Part shown: positions 15,898 through 25,640 of the stretch, one piece after another
Numbering within the stretch: the stretch's first letter is position 1
Layout: each line of letters starts with the position of its first letter
Assembly: GCF_004771275.1 (NCBI RefSeq)
Contig: NZ_RQEV01000011.1
Coordinates: forward strand, 186,001-250,000
DNA from: Leptospira fluminis
Lineage (GTDB): Bacteria > Spirochaetota > Leptospiria > Leptospirales > Leptospiraceae
Direction: 5' to 3'
Length of the DNA stretch: 64,000 nt
Translations under genes and position numbers: made by a program
The notes under the pieces: generated by a model
Seen by the model: only the letters and a program-made list of their open reading frames with translations
The model's database searches: none
What the model was told of the DNA's origin: nothing

Positions 15898-17934
15898 TTA
15901 GGCGACCGGTGTTTTGTGACGCAATTTTTGGATTTCCTTCCGAAACGATTCGTACGGATCTTCCGAATCCTCCGCATCGGCCTGAGAGACAATAGGACCG
16001 GATTTATCTCCACTATGATTCGAATGAAACCAAGTGTCTATATACTTCAAAACCCTGTTGATACGGGTCCTTGCCTCTTCTTCTCCGGAATTTCTGACCT
16101 TATTTTGCAGGATTTCGATTTTTTCGGAAAAGATCTTATGGATCTCCCGGGCCTTACTCCGAAACGATTCGTCGCTGGGATAACAAAGAATCTGGTCGTA
16201 TTTTTCCTTACTCCCTTCCCAGGAGAGAAGAACGAACTTTTCCCGTTCCAGAACCTGATAAAAAACGTCTGCCGTAAATTCCGGTAATAATCCCTGGATA
16301 TCGGAAGCAACAGGAGGATGCTTTTTCAAAAAATAATAATCCCCCAACACGGCTGAGATTTTGGTTCTTTGATCCACCATCCGGATCTTTTCTTCTTCTC
16401 TCAGTTTTTCCTGGATTCGTACTTGCTCGTCTTTCTTGGCGATTTCCAGATTCTTGCCTTTTAAAAAATTCTGTTGTACCTTGATTTTCTCCTTAGCCTG
16501 GGAAAAGAAGAAATCCTGAAAAATCCTACCGATTCCGACGAGATCCAAAATCGGATAAAACCAAGGGAAATATTCCATATAACCTTTTCTTAAAACTCTT
16601 CCGTAAGCCTTGACTAAGGCCGGCTCTTTAAAAATGGACTTGATCTGAGGCTCGTGCGTATCCACTAACTGGCGGATGCACAAAACTTTCCAAGCTTCCA
16701 CCATCGGGCTTACGCTCAGACTCATGATGATCTGTTTGACGCTATTCGCATCCTTATGAAGGAAAGCGTGGATGGTGCCGCCTTTGATTTCCCATGTAGC
16801 GTAAGCGAGTTCAAGATCGTCCAGAAGCATTCGCTTCAGGTCTTCCGGAAAATGGCGGAACTCCTTATCGGGGAGAAAGAGAACTTTACGATCCCATCTC
16901 ACCGCTTCGGCCAATAGACCTCTCTTAATTTCTTGGAACCTTCCCCTTTCGTTTTCCGCGTGGTCTCTCGAGAGTTCCCTTTCGGCGATATCCGCAAGAG
17001 AACGTATGAGGGAAACCCCGAGCATCCCCGGATTTCCGGGACCGAGATTCGCCGAAGCTGCGGCTTTGGCAAAGGCTTCCGCCCTGGCCACCTTGAATTT
17101 TACGGTATCGCCCCGGGAGGAATCCGAGTAATGGATCTTTTCCTCCATCGCAATTTTGTGAAATTCCTCCGATACGAAATGCTTCAACGATTTCGATCCC
17201 TTACTCTGAATGAATTCGTCGGCATACTCCAAAATTTGAACCGACTCTTTAGCATCCTTTAAACAAAAAAGACCGTACCCGGGAATACTCACGACTCTGC
17301 CTTTTTTCGTAAGATCGTCTTCGAGCTCGAATAGAAAATCTTTCATGAATTCCGGATTCGGAGGAATCGAAAACGCGTCGTCCCAGAAAGCTTCCTTTAA
17401 ATACAGAAAGAGATGAGGAAAGGGGGATTCCTTCTGGGAGCCCATTTGCCAGTCCGCATCCAGATTCTCCCAGAGAATCGCTTTGGAAGTTTCCGGTTTT
17501 CGATCTAGATAAGATAGGATTGCGATGACGGAAATATCCAACAATTCCAGATAGATCCTACTTAAATCCAAGGATTCGCCTTCGGGAAAAGCCGCGTAAC
17601 ACGGCTTGGCGGAAGGTTGGTGCCCTAGCTCCTCGTGCATAAAATAGGCTAGCTGCGAAACGGTAGCATCTTCCAAAAGGCGTTTGAGATGGAAATCCAT
17701 CTCCTGCTGAGTGAGTTCCCCGATCTCCGAGATTCTTTGGTGCGGCTCGAATAGATGACGGGATTTTGCGTTTTTATACGAAGTGGCCGCCGCAATCGCC
17801 TTGTACAGCGAATGCGTAACCTTATCGTTCATATAATAGCTGACTACTTCGTTCAACTTCTTGACTCGAAGGAAACTCTGTAAGGCCGGATTTCCGGTAG
17901 CAGGGTCCAACGGTCTCGAATCTTTAACACTCAT
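15898..17934 (-). CDS. Conserved-looking protein of unknown function (678 aa)
   Basis: No family recognised. It is a long soluble protein without signal peptide or membrane spans, rich in charged and aromatic residues. A clear coiled-coil region lies near residues 495-545 (repeating K, E, Q, R), followed by a helical C-terminal part and an acidic, serine-rich stretch near 635-655. Codon use is like its neighbours, so it is a real gene. It is divergent from gpmI with about 245 bp between the starts. A structural or scaffolding role in the cytoplasm is possible but not supported by any motif. Confidence 0.75.
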   Translation of the reverse strand: MSVKDSRPLDPATGNPALQSFLRVKKLNEVVSYYMNDKVTHSLYKAIAAATSYKNAKSRHLFEPHQRISEIGELTQQEMDFHLKRLLEDATVSQLAYFMHEELGHQPSAKPCYAAFPEGESLDLSRIYLELLDISVIAILSYLDRKPETSKAILWENLDADWQMGSQKESPFPHLFLYLKEAFWDDAFSIPPNPEFMKDFLFELEDDLTKKGRVVSIPGYGLFCLKDAKESVQILEYADEFIQSKGSKSLKHFVSEEFHKIAMEEKIHYSDSSRGDTVKFKVARAEAFAKAAASANLGPGNPGMLGVSLIRSLADIAERELSRDHAENERGRFQEIKRGLLAEAVRWDRKVLFLPDKEFRHFPEDLKRMLLDDLELAYATWEIKGGTIHAFLHKDANSVKQIIMSLSVSPMVEAWKVLCIRQLVDTHEPQIKSIFKEPALVKAYGRVLRKGYMEYFPWFYPILDLVGIGRIFQDFFFSQAKEKIKVQQNFLKGKNLEIAKKDEQVRIQEKLREEEKIRMVDQRTKISAVLGDYYFLKKHPPVASDIQGLLPEFTADVFYQVLEREKFVLLSWEGSKEKYDQILCYPSDESFRSKAREIHKIFSEKIEILQNKVRNSGEEEARTRINRVLKYIDTWFHSNHSGDKSGPIVSQADAEDSEDPYESFRKEIQKLRHKTPVA

Positions 17935-18180
17935 AACGAAAAACTGATCCTAGGTCCTTTCGGAATTCGCGATCCGATAAGGCCGCACATTGAAAATACT
18001 CCGACAAATCCGCCGCCGGGGAATTTGCAGTCATAATATCTTCAGCATCGACTTGTTCCACCAAAAACCTATTTTTAACGCCATTTTCATCGATTCGGTT
18101 CTAGATATAAGTACGTATATCCGAAACTTGGGACTAATCCTCTTGACGGACTTATCCGGCGGACTTTCCTGGAAACCGGA

Positions 18181-19824
18181 ATGCAACTCACGAAACGAAC
18201 CCCATTTATTCCGAAAAAAACCCTACTCGTGATCCTGGACGGAGTAGGTTATTCTCCAAGAGGAGCCGAGTTCGGCAACGCCATAGCAGGAGCCCGACTT
18301 CCCTTCCTAAAAAAACTATGGAAGGAGGAGCCCACCGTTTATTTAAAAGCCCACGGAACGGCAGTAGGAATGCCTTCCGACGAAGACATGGGAAATTCCG
18401 AAGTGGGTCACAATGTGCTCGGCTGCGGAAGGATTTTCGATCAGGGGGCGAAGTTAGTAAGCGAATCTATCGCAAATTCCTTATTGTTCCAAGGCAAGGC
18501 TTGGAAGGAAATCATCGGCAATTGCAAATCCAAAGGATCGACCTTGCACCTGATCGGCCTTTTTTCGGACGGAAATGTCCATGCACATATAGATCATACC
18601 AAGGCTTTGATCAAAAATGCCGTTCAAGAAGGTGTTCCGAAGATCCGGCTGCACATACTTCTGGACGGACGTGACGTTCCGGAAAAGTCCGCATTGGAGT
18701 ATCTTCTCCCTTTCGAAACCTGGCTAACCGACCTGCGAAAGCAGAGCGCCGATATAAAAATCGCCTCCGGTGGAGGGAGAATGACCATCACCATGGATCG
18801 CTATGAAGCTGATTGGTCCATGGTGGAACGCGGTTGGAAAATCCATGTAAAAGGGCAAGGAAGAGAATTTTCCAGCGCGGAAGAGGCGATTCGCACGTTC
18901 CGACAAGAGGATCCTAAGGTTATCGACCAGTATCTACCCGCATTCGTGATCGTCGAAAAAGGAAAACCGGTAGGTCCCATCCTGGATGGAGACTCTGTAG
19001 TGTTCACGAATTTTAGGGGGGACAGGGCCATAGAAATCTCCCAAGCATTTACGCAAAAGGATTTCGTAAAATTCGATCGAGGACCGCTACCGGACGTCTG
19101 CTATGCGGGGATGATGCAATACGACGGAGACCTAAAATTGCCCGAGAGGTTTCTGGTTTCTCCTCCCGCCATCGATCGGACTTTAGGAGAATACATGGCG
19201 AATTCCGGCGTTTTACAATATGCGTTATCCGAAACACAAAAATACGGTCACGTTACTTTCTTCTGGAACGGAAATCGTTCCGGACATTTCGACGCCGCAA
19301 AGGAGGATTATAAGGAAATCCCTTCCGACGTAATCCCTTTCGATCAGACCCCGGATATGAAGGCGGAAGCGATCACTGCCGAATTGGAAAAGGAACTTTC
19401 CGCAAACAGACACGACTTTTACCGCGTCAATTACCCCAACGGCGATATGGTAGGTCATACCGGAAATTACCCCGCGACGGTCAAAGCGATGGAATTCCTG
19501 GATGGATGCATGGAACGATTGGCAAACGCGTGTAAGAAAAACGGAATCGTCATGGTGGTCACTGCCGATCACGGCAATGCGGACGAGATGTACCAATTGG
19601 ACAAGAAAGGATCCGTACAGAAGGACGGGGCGGGCCATCCCATACCGAAAACTTCACACACGTTAAATCCGGTTCCGTTCAGCCTTCTCGACCCTGAAGG
19701 AAAACTTTCGCTGAAATCCGACCTACCCGACGCCGGACTGGCCAACGTTGCGGCCACTCTTTTGGACATCATGGGATACGAAACCCCCGAAGGATACCAT
19801 CCCAGTCTATTAAAGCGCGGATAA
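18181..19824 (+). CDS. gpmI: 2,3-bisphosphoglycerate-independent phosphoglycerate mutase
   Basis: A 547-residue enzyme interconverting 3- and 2-phosphoglycerate in glycolysis. The alkaline-phosphatase-fold metal motif L-D-G-V-G-Y is near residues 19-24. The catalytic serine lies in M-G-N-S-E-V-G-H (Ser 73), followed by the L-D-G-R-D-V-P substrate loop near 160. [11 protein letters not shown] metal site is near 462, and a histidine site at S-H-T-L-N-P-V-P-F. It is slightly longer than the usual 510 residues. Its ATG follows a GGAAACCGGA segment. Confidence 0.96.
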   Translation: MQLTKRTPFIPKKTLLVILDGVGYSPRGAEFGNAIAGARLPFLKKLWKEEPTVYLKAHGTAVGMPSDEDMGNSEVGHNVLGCGRIFDQGAKLVSESIANSLLFQGKAWKEIIGNCKSKGSTLHLIGLFSDGNVHAHIDHTKALIKNAVQEGVPKIRLHILLDGRDVPEKSALEYLLPFETWLTDLRKQSADIKIASGGGRMTITMDRYEADWSMVERGWKIHVKGQGREFSSAEEAIRTFRQEDPKVIDQYLPAFVIVEKGKPVGPILDGDSVVFTNFRGDRAIEISQAFTQKDFVKFDRGPLPDVCYAGMMQYDGDLKLPERFLVSPPAIDRTLGEYMANSGVLQYALSETQKYGHVTFFWNGNRSGHFDAAKEDYKEIPSDVIPFDQTPDMKAEAITAELEKELSANRHDFYRVNYPNGDMVGHTGNYPATVKAMEFLDGCMERLANACKKNGIVMVVTADHGNADEMYQLDKKGSVQKDGAGHPIPKTSHTLNPVPFSLLDPEGKLSLKSDLPDAGLANVAATLLDIMGYETPEGYHPSLLKRG

Positions 19825-19836
19825 GATATTTACCGG

Positions 19837-20187
19837 ATGATTTACCTGATCTTGAAATACGCGGTTACCGCTTTCATCGTCGTTCTCATTTCGGAAATCG
19901 CGAGGAGAAACGACCGATTCGGAGCGGTATTGGCCGCGCTCCCTCTTGTCACGGTAATGACCCTAATCTGGTTGAAAGCGGAAAATAGCTCCGCCGAAAA
20001 GATAAGCAATCACGCGTATTACACGTTTTGGTACGTGATTCCTACTCTTCCCATGTTCTTGCTTTTTCCGAAACTGATGCGACTCTTCGATTTTTGGATC
20101 GCTCTCGGAATCTCTTCCCTATTTACGGTTTTCTTCTTTTTCCTCTTCGCATACGTACTCGGAAAAGTGGGAATCCACTTACTTTAG
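19837..20187 (+). CDS. DUF3147 family small membrane protein
   Basis: A 116-residue protein with four predicted membrane spans. The first has the K-Y-x-x-T-A-x-x-V-V-x-I-S-E-x-A-R-R pattern, followed by an L-A-A-L-P-L-V-T segment, both typical of DUF3147. The function of the family is unknown; members are inner-membrane proteins. It begins 12 bp after gpmI, so is probably co-transcribed. Confidence 0.8.
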   Translation: MIYLILKYAVTAFIVVLISEIARRNDRFGAVLAALPLVTVMTLIWLKAENSSAEKISNHAYYTFWYVIPTLPMFLLFPKLMRLFDFWIALGISSLFTVFFFFLFAYVLGKVGIHLL

Positions 20188-20303
20188 ATTTTCATCGCCG
20201 AAAAATCCGATCGGATCGTCGATTTAGTATCGGGAAAAAACTTGATCGAATATTCGGCAGCCTTAAGATTCCGGACACAAATCGGGAAAAAAGGAGAGAA
20301 GCG

Positions 20304-21206
20304 ATGACCGAATTCCTAAGAACACCCGAGGACCGTTTTCTCGACCTACCGAATTATCCGTTCTCGCCGAACTACGTTACGATCGAAGGATTCAGAATGC
20401 ACTACCTGGACGAAGGAGATCCCAACGCGAAGGAAACCGTCCTTTTACTGCACGGAGAACCTTCCTGGTCTTTTTTGTACAGAAAAATGCTGCCTCCCTT
20501 AATGGAAGCTGGTTTTCGTGTCCTGGCTCCTGATCTGATCGGATTCGGAAAATCCGACAAACCGATCGATAGGAATGCATTCACGTATAAACGACATGTA
20601 CAATGGTTGAAATCTTTTTTGCAAAAGACGCACCTTACGGGCGTTACCCTGTTCTGCCAAGATTGGGGAGGACTATTAGGGCTGAGAGCGGTCGCAGAAG
20701 AACCAGAACGATTCCTGCGCATTTGCGCTTCCAACACCTTCTTACCCACGGGGGACGTTCCCCCGAAAGAGGATTTCCTGAAATGGAGGGATTTTTCCCA
20801 AAAAGTAAAATCACTCCCGATCGGAAAAATCATCCAAAACGGCTGCATTTCCGATCTTCCCAAGGACGTCCTTGCAGCGTATGACGCTCCTTATCCGGAT
20901 GAAACGTATAAGACCGGAGCCAGAGTCTTTCCGACCCTGGTCCCGATCACTCCGGATAATGAAGCTTCGGCGGACAACCGAAAGGCTTGGGAAGTTCTCC
21001 GCCAATGGAAAAAACCGTTCTTAACCGCGTTCAGCGATTCGGACCCTATTACGAAAGGCGGAGAAATCTTTTTCCGAAGAGCCATCCCAGGAGCAAAAGG
21101 CCAAAAACACACCGTCATTTCCAACGCCGGACATTTCCTACAAGAGGATAAAGGAGAAGAACTCGCCGGTGTGCTGATCGATTTTATCCGGAACAACGGA
21201 GTCTAA
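20304..21206 (+). CDS. Haloalkane dehalogenase (alpha/beta hydrolase)
   Basis: A 300-residue alpha/beta hydrolase with haloalkane dehalogenase hallmarks. The oxyanion motif H-G-E-P-S-W is near 50-55. The nucleophile Asp 120 in C-Q-D-W-G-G is followed by the halide-binding Trp 121. A third triad acid (Asp 247) and the catalytic His 277 in N-A-G-H-F follow. The HGEP form and the acid after strand 7 point to subfamily HLD-I. The ATG at 20304 has an AAGGAGA ribosome site, so a longer in-frame reading to 20028 is discarded. The reaction would release halide and an alcohol from an alkyl halide, but the natural substrate is unknown. An epoxide hydrolase is less likely because of the D-W pair. Confidence 0.88.
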   Translation: MTEFLRTPEDRFLDLPNYPFSPNYVTIEGFRMHYLDEGDPNAKETVLLLHGEPSWSFLYRKMLPPLMEAGFRVLAPDLIGFGKSDKPIDRNAFTYKRHVQWLKSFLQKTHLTGVTLFCQDWGGLLGLRAVAEEPERFLRICASNTFLPTGDVPPKEDFLKWRDFSQKVKSLPIGKIIQNGCISDLPKDVLAAYDAPYPDETYKTGARVFPTLVPITPDNEASADNRKAWEVLRQWKKPFLTAFSDSDPITKGGEIFFRRAIPGAKGQKHTVISNAGHFLQEDKGEELAGVLIDFIRNNGV

Positions 21207-21260
21207 GAAAAGACTTCACTCCCCCTCACGACTACGAATCGCAAAAGGCGAAAACAGAAC

Positions 21261-21932
21261 TTACTCCGCCTTTGCGAGACCGTCCCAAATCATTTCCGCA
21301 TAACGGGAAACGAAGGAAGGGTCCGAGTCAGTCAGAGTTTCGTTCCGAAATCTCATCAATCCGAAGAAAGAGCCTAAAACCAAGGAAACGCAGACCGTAG
21401 AAATCTCTTCCTTCGGGTCGCCTTCGATCGTACAGAAAACCCCGGCAATTTTGGCTTTCAAAGCTTCGAATTCGACACGACTTTCTTCATCTAGATACGG
21501 CGAATCGAAATACCGGTTCAAAAAACTGAATTCGGAATTTCTTTCTTGGGAAAATTCGTGTAGATTCTCCCAGAGAGAGAAAAAAATTTCTCTCTTCGAG
21601 ACTGCCGGTTGCGCTTTTTCCTGCAAGAAGACGGCAAATTCCAGAATGCAAGCCCGAAAGACCTCGTTGAATAAGTGATCCTTATTCCGAAAGGTTCGAT
21701 AAATCGTGCCTACTCCGACCCTCGCAGTCGATGCGATATCCGGAATATGCGTTTCAAAAAAACCTTTCTTTCCGAATAGATGCACCGCTACCGCGATGAT
21801 CTTGTTCTTAGACACTTTGCTTGTTTCTTCGAAGGTACCTTCTTCTTTGGGATAGGCAGTCGTGTTCCTTTTAGAGTCCGGCTCCCTTCCCGCATCGTAA
21901 TGGGGAAGTTCCGCCAAGTTTTTGTTTTCCAT
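21261..21932 (-). CDS. TetR/AcrR family transcriptional regulator
   Basis: A 223-residue one-component regulator. A roughly 40-residue polar N-terminal extension precedes the helix-turn-helix (about residues 45-90), with V-A-V-H-L-F-G-K-K-G-F and V-G-V-G-T-I-Y-R-T-F-R-N-K typical of TetR. The C-terminal ligand domain is all helical. The second TetR gene at 24091-24669 shares the G-x-G-T-I-Y-R recognition helix and a closely related C-terminal layout (S-P-Y-L-D-E-E-S-R appears in both), so the two are paralogues. It converges on the dehalogenase gene. Confidence 0.9.
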   Translation of the reverse strand: MENKNLAELPHYDAGREPDSKRNTTAYPKEEGTFEETSKVSKNKIIAVAVHLFGKKGFFETHIPDIASTARVGVGTIYRTFRNKDHLFNEVFRACILEFAVFLQEKAQPAVSKREIFFSLWENLHEFSQERNSEFSFLNRYFDSPYLDEESRVEFEALKAKIAGVFCTIEGDPKEEISTVCVSLVLGSFFGLMRFRNETLTDSDPSFVSRYAEMIWDGLAKAE

Positions 21933-22346
21933 TGTAGCACCGCGGTTTCATTTTTAATCGGTTTTGTTTCTATTTATACTAACGTTGTTTTGAATTTCTA
22001 TCTATGGGAAACGATCGAACAAATAACTAATCTTTATGCCTTCTCTGTCAAGAATGAAAGGACAAAGAAAGAAATATTATTTCATCCCAAGATGGAATAT
22101 AGAAATTTCGCGGAATAAGTTTTCCTTTGTTATGAATGGAAACCGTTCTACTTTTTTAGGGAGGTTTTCTGAATTATCAAGGAGAAGTATACAAAAATTC
22201 TTTTTCACTTCGGAAGATATTCTACAAGATAAATCCAATCTTATATTTTTGTACTCTATATATTTAGAAGATTTCTCTTAACTTAAAAAAAAGGACTCCA
22301 TAAGAGTCCTCCCAGTCGCTATATATTGGTCTCGATGAAAAAAGAT
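21933..22346. other. AT-rich intergenic region
   Basis: 414 bp clearly richer in A and T than its surroundings. It contains the promoter of the TetR gene (a TATAAA-like element on the minus strand near 21975-21985) and, at its far end, the terminator of the downstream-pointing SDR gene. An 81-codon plus-strand ORF (22036-22281) has no ribosome site, atypical codon use and no recognisable motif; it is not called as a gene. Confidence 0.5.
22285..22310 (-). terminator. Rho-independent terminator of the SDR gene
   Basis: Read on the minus strand, AGGACTC-TTATG-GAGTCCT is a perfect 7-bp stem with a five-base loop followed by a run of eight T. It lies 37 bp beyond the SDR stop codon. Confidence 0.9.
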
Positions 22347-23150
22347 TCAGGCGTGCTTGGGTTTGCTGATCCAATAGCTAACTAACGCGGCCACGTTTCT
22401 TGGAGTAAATCGAATCGAGCCGACTAGGATGCGATTCAAAAACCCGGGAATCGTGGAAGGAACTTTGCCCAATTTTCTCAAACACTGATCCACAACTTCC
22501 TCTGGAGTAGACCAGATACCGAAGGGACCGGTTCCACCATAACCTGCATTTACTTGAAATTTTGTTTTTGTGTATCCGGGAGACAGAGAAACCACCTGAA
22601 CACCGGTTCCTCTCAGTTCCGCCCAGAGGGCCTCTCCGAATAAAAGATTAAATGCTTTTGTCGCGCCGTACGTCGCAAAAAAGGGAGTAGGCTGGTACGC
22701 CGCGATACTTGCCAAAAATACCAACGCGCCTTTGCCTCGCTTTTTCATTGCAGGAAGGTACTTGGATGTAAAAGTCACCGGTGCGCGACAGTTCAAATCT
22801 ACCATCATGGATTCCTTTTGCGGATCCAATTCCGCAAAGGATCCGTATGTACCGAATCCCGCATTGTTGATCAATAATCCGATCCGAATGTTTAGCTTAT
22901 CGGTAACGGCGCCGACTTTTTCCGCCGCATCACTTTGGCTCAAATCTTGACCGATGGTTTCCACTCTTACACCGTGAGTTGCCCGGATTTCTTGGGCGAC
23001 TCTCTCCAACTCCTCTTTTCTTCTGGCGACTAAAACCAAATCCAAACCTTTCTCTGCGAGCTTCCTTGCAAAAGTCTCACCCAACCCGCCGGAGGCTCCG
23101 GTCACCAGTGCCGCTCCCCCGAACCTTTCCTTCCAATCCTGTTTCCTCAT
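22347..23150 (-). CDS. Short-chain dehydrogenase/reductase
   Basis: A 267-residue classical SDR. The cofactor motif T-G-A-S-G-G-L-G is near residues 18-25, N-N-A-G near 95-98 and the catalytic Y-G-A-T-K (Y-x3-K) near 160-164 with an upstream serine in L-A-S-I-A. A basic residue pattern after the second strand (V-A-R-R-K-E-E) suggests NADP(H). A GGAG ribosome site lies 8 bases before the ATG. A perfect TetR-type palindrome is 24 bp upstream of the start. Substrate unknown; a lipid or ketone reductase is plausible given the nearby TetR genes. Confidence 0.92.
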   Translation of the reverse strand: MRKQDWKERFGGAALVTGASGGLGETFARKLAEKGLDLVLVARRKEELERVAQEIRATHGVRVETIGQDLSQSDAAEKVGAVTDKLNIRIGLLINNAGFGTYGSFAELDPQKESMMVDLNCRAPVTFTSKYLPAMKKRGKGALVFLASIAAYQPTPFFATYGATKAFNLLFGEALWAELRGTGVQVVSLSPGYTKTKFQVNAGYGGTGPFGIWSTPEEVVDQCLRKLGKVPSTIPGFLNRILVGSIRFTPRNVAALVSYWISKPKHA

Positions 23151-23173
23151 ACAAAATTCTCCGAGCTTTTAAA

Positions 23174-23189
23174 GAATGAATATTCATTC
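23174..23189. promoter_or_regulatory. Perfect 16-bp palindrome, candidate TetR operator
   Basis: GAATGAATATTCATTC is perfectly self-complementary and lies 24 bp upstream of the SDR start codon, in the promoter zone. Its size and arrangement are typical of TetR-family binding sites. The likely reader is one of the two related TetR proteins encoded on either side. No second full copy was noticed in the window. Confidence 0.6.
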
Positions 23190-23312
23190 CGTTTCAAGAA
23201 ACGGTCAAGTTCTTTTTAGAAAGGGAGAACTTCCTGCAAGATTATAAATCTTATTGGAAGACGAAAAAAATACGAACGAATGAGAATTCGATTCGTCCCA
23301 CTTACTTCCGGC

Positions 23313-24065
23313 TCAAAAGGATCGCTTAGACCAATGGATAAATTTTCCCAGGGACCGGAAGCCTAAACGTTCATAAATGGATTTTCCCGCGCGCGTCGCC
23401 TGCAGAGTGACGGGAAGTTCCGGATGGCATTCTCGCAAGATCTCGCTCACTAGAAAACCGGCAAATCCACGATTCCTGCATTCGGGAGAGGTCGTCACGG
23501 AATAAAGTCCGACGGAGTCCGAATCCACAAAAATTAAAGCGGTGGCGACCATTTCCTTTTTAGAATATAGCGCGTAAAATTCCAACGCATCCTCTCGAAA
23601 CGCTCTTCGATACAGATCGCTTTCGTCCACGGAACCAAAAGCTGCGTTTACGAGATTTAACCAGACAGGAATTTCTTCCTCGGCCTCTATGCGCAAAGCC
23701 GCTATCGACGCGTCGTCTTTCCATTTCGATTTAGGTGGCGCGATTCTCTCCGAGAGAATCATTCCCTCTTGGGATTCATAGACGGTATAACCGGCGGCGG
23801 CGATGTTCTTTTCGATCGCCGGATCCGGGTTCCATGTTAGAAGAATCGATTTACTTGCGGATTCTGGGAGCAAAAGCCTTCCCTGTTCGAGATCTTGCGA
23901 ACGGATCTCCCTTTTTAATACCGTTCTTTCGAACCAGGAAGAATACGGATTGGGAAAGAAAGTCGTCTGCTCCGTTTCCGAAGGGGATAGCTCTGCGATC
24001 CTGGTCATTGTGGAATGAAGTTTATAAGGATTTTCGAATACGATTCTTTCCTCGGACGGTTTCAT
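23313..24065 (-). CDS. GNAT family N-acetyltransferase
   Basis: A 250-residue protein whose C-terminal half (about 115-250) is a GNAT domain. The acetyl-CoA loop C-R-N-R-G-F-A-G (R-x-x-G-x-[GA] type) lies near residues 196-203, preceded by the strand L-Y-S-V-T-T-S-P and followed by Y-E-R-L-G-F near 229-234. The N-terminal roughly 110 residues form a degenerate second domain. The acceptor substrate cannot be inferred. It begins 25 bp after the second TetR gene and probably shares its transcript. Confidence 0.85.
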   Translation of the reverse strand: MKPSEERIVFENPYKLHSTMTRIAELSPSETEQTTFFPNPYSSWFERTVLKREIRSQDLEQGRLLLPESASKSILLTWNPDPAIEKNIAAAGYTVYESQEGMILSERIAPPKSKWKDDASIAALRIEAEEEIPVWLNLVNAAFGSVDESDLYRRAFREDALEFYALYSKKEMVATALIFVDSDSVGLYSVTTSPECRNRGFAGFLVSEILRECHPELPVTLQATRAGKSIYERLGFRSLGKFIHWSKRSF

Positions 24066-24090
24066 GGTTTTATCAAAACAAGGGTAAAGT

Positions 24091-24669
24091 TCACGCCGAT
24101 ATCCCTTTCCAAAGGATCTCTCCGGCGTGCAACAACACGTCTTCGTCGAATTTCACAAGTCCGCTTTTGGAGAGTTTTACCATTCCGACAAACGCTCCGT
24201 AACATAGGGAAACGAGTTCCATGGAACCCAACTCTGTCCGAACATCCCCTTTGGATTTGGCGTCCTCTAAAAACGCCGCCAGATATTCCATCGTTTCAGC
24301 TGTGATTCTCCTACTCTCTTCGTCCAAATACGGAGAATGGGAATGGAGTTCCAAAAATTCGAAAGATTTTGGGTATTGCCGATAAAATCCGCCGAGAGAT
24401 TTCCAGAGATGGAAAAACTTTTCCTTAGCCGATGCCCGGAACGGGTAGCCGTTCCTCAAAGCTTCGTTGAATTTTAACTTCCAGAGACGATATAATTCGT
24501 TAACCAGTTCTTCTTTGCTTTTATAATACCGATAGATCGTGCCTGCCCCGATACCCGCTTCTTTTGCCAGCTCCGGCATGGGAGTTGCGGCAAAACCTCT
24601 TTCGGTAAAGAGAAGTAACGCGGTACTTAAGATTCTTTCTTTTTTGTCCTCGGGGTCTCTCACCGCCAT
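24091..24669 (-). CDS. TetR/AcrR family transcriptional regulator
   Basis: About 192 residues. The frame is open to 24741, but ATG at 24669 with a GGTGGA ribosome site gives the normal TetR start just before the helix-turn-helix (about residues 8-55: I-L-S-T-A-L-L-L-F-T-E-R-G-F, then G-I-G-A-G-T-I-Y-R-Y-Y-K-S-K). The C-terminal ligand domain is helical and similar to that of the TetR at 21261-21932. It lies 20 bp after murB and ahead of the GNAT gene, and is a candidate reader of the palindrome at 23174. Confidence 0.9.
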   Translation of the reverse strand: MAVRDPEDKKERILSTALLLFTERGFAATPMPELAKEAGIGAGTIYRYYKSKEELVNELYRLWKLKFNEALRNGYPFRASAKEKFFHLWKSLGGFYRQYPKSFEFLELHSHSPYLDEESRRITAETMEYLAAFLEDAKSKGDVRTELGSMELVSLCYGAFVGMVKLSKSGLVKFDEDVLLHAGEILWKGISA

Positions 24670-24689
24670 TTTAATCCACCGTCCTTGAT

Positions 24690-25640
24690 CTATGGTACCG
24701 TTCCAAAATATTCCACTTCCCGATCCAGCCGGACCCTGCACTCTTTATCCACTTTTTCCCGTACGATTCGGACCAAGGAATCCACCTCGCTGGCCTTGGC
24801 GTTTCCCGTATTCACTATAAAATTGCAATGTTCGGGGGAAATCTGCGCCCCTCCGACCGTTTTTCCCCTGAGTCCCGCCCTGTCGATAAGCTGCCATGCT
24901 TTGATCTCCGCTCCGTTTTCGTAGATCTTGGGGTTTTTGAACATGGACCCGGCGCTCTTCTTGTTTTGAGGTTGGGAAGAATTACGTTTATCACGTTTTT
25001 CTTTTAAAGAATTTTCGATTTCGTTTAAATCTCCCGGTTTCAAACGGATTTCCGTCGTTAGGATGATCGAATCTTTCCTTTGCAAAAATTCCGTGGTTCG
25101 ATACCCGTGTGAAATCTCTTCGGGTTTACGCTTTAGTATTTTCCCGTCCCGGAGAAATTCGACCTCTTCGATCAGGTCGAAAAATTCGCCTCCGTAACAA
25201 CCGGCGTTCTGGATCACCGCTCCTCCCGTCCAGCCGGGAATCGTGCTTAAAAACTCGGCTCCGGTATAACCCTTCTGGGAGATTTGACGGAAAACCGGCG
25301 TCGTATTCGTGGCGGCACCTATCCTGAATCTTCCTCCGCCGAGATCCCGGTATTCCTTAAAGATTCCTCCCAACCTCAAAACGACCAAATCATCGGGGTG
25401 ATCCGAAATCAATAGATTCGTTCCCCCACCCAAAATCTTCCAAGGAATCTCCAGTTTGGAAAAAAAATCCAGCGCTTCCAGGATTTGTTCGGAGGATTCC
25501 GGCTCGACCAAAATCGGGCAAACTCCTCCGATCTTGAAGGAACAATGCACGGAAAGATCCGCTTCTTCCCGAAAAGGAATCAGATTCCCGGAAAGCAGTC
25601 CTTTCAATTCTGCGATTCTCTCTGGGGCTAAAGGGGACAC
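24690..25640 (-). CDS. murB: UDP-N-acetylenolpyruvoylglucosamine reductase
   Basis: FAD-dependent enzyme that makes UDP-N-acetylmuramate for peptidoglycan. The FAD-binding segment has S-F-K-I-G-G and the [10 protein letters not shown] loop. The substrate region holds G-S-M-F-K-N-P with the proton-donor serine, and E-H-C-N-F-I-V-N lies near the C terminus. The frame is open up to a TTG at 25766, but the first residues there are not MurB-like. A GTG at 25640 (316 aa) or TTG at 25607 fits the family length better and leaves room for a small plus-strand ORF. The start is uncertain. Confidence 0.93.
   Translation of the reverse strand: MSPLAPERIAELKGLLSGNLIPFREEADLSVHCSFKIGGVCPILVEPESSEQILEALDFFSKLEIPWKILGGGTNLLISDHPDDLVVLRLGGIFKEYRDLGGGRFRIGAATNTTPVFRQISQKGYTGAEFLSTIPGWTGGAVIQNAGCYGGEFFDLIEEVEFLRDGKILKRKPEEISHGYRTTEFLQRKDSIILTTEIRLKPGDLNEIENSLKEKRDKRNSSQPQNKKSAGSMFKNPKIYENGAEIKAWQLIDRAGLRGKTVGGAQISPEHCNFIVNTGNAKASEVDSLVRIVREKVDKECRVRLDREVEYFGTVP

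Noticed and set aside
20028..20303. Upstream extension of the dehalogenase reading frame
   Set aside because: It overlaps the DUF3147 gene in another frame, while ATG 20304 has a good AAGGAGA site and gives the normal family N terminus.
22036..22281. 81-codon plus-strand ORF in the AT-rich gap
   Set aside because: No ribosome site, atypical composition and no recognisable motif. It lies in a region needed for promoters and a terminator.
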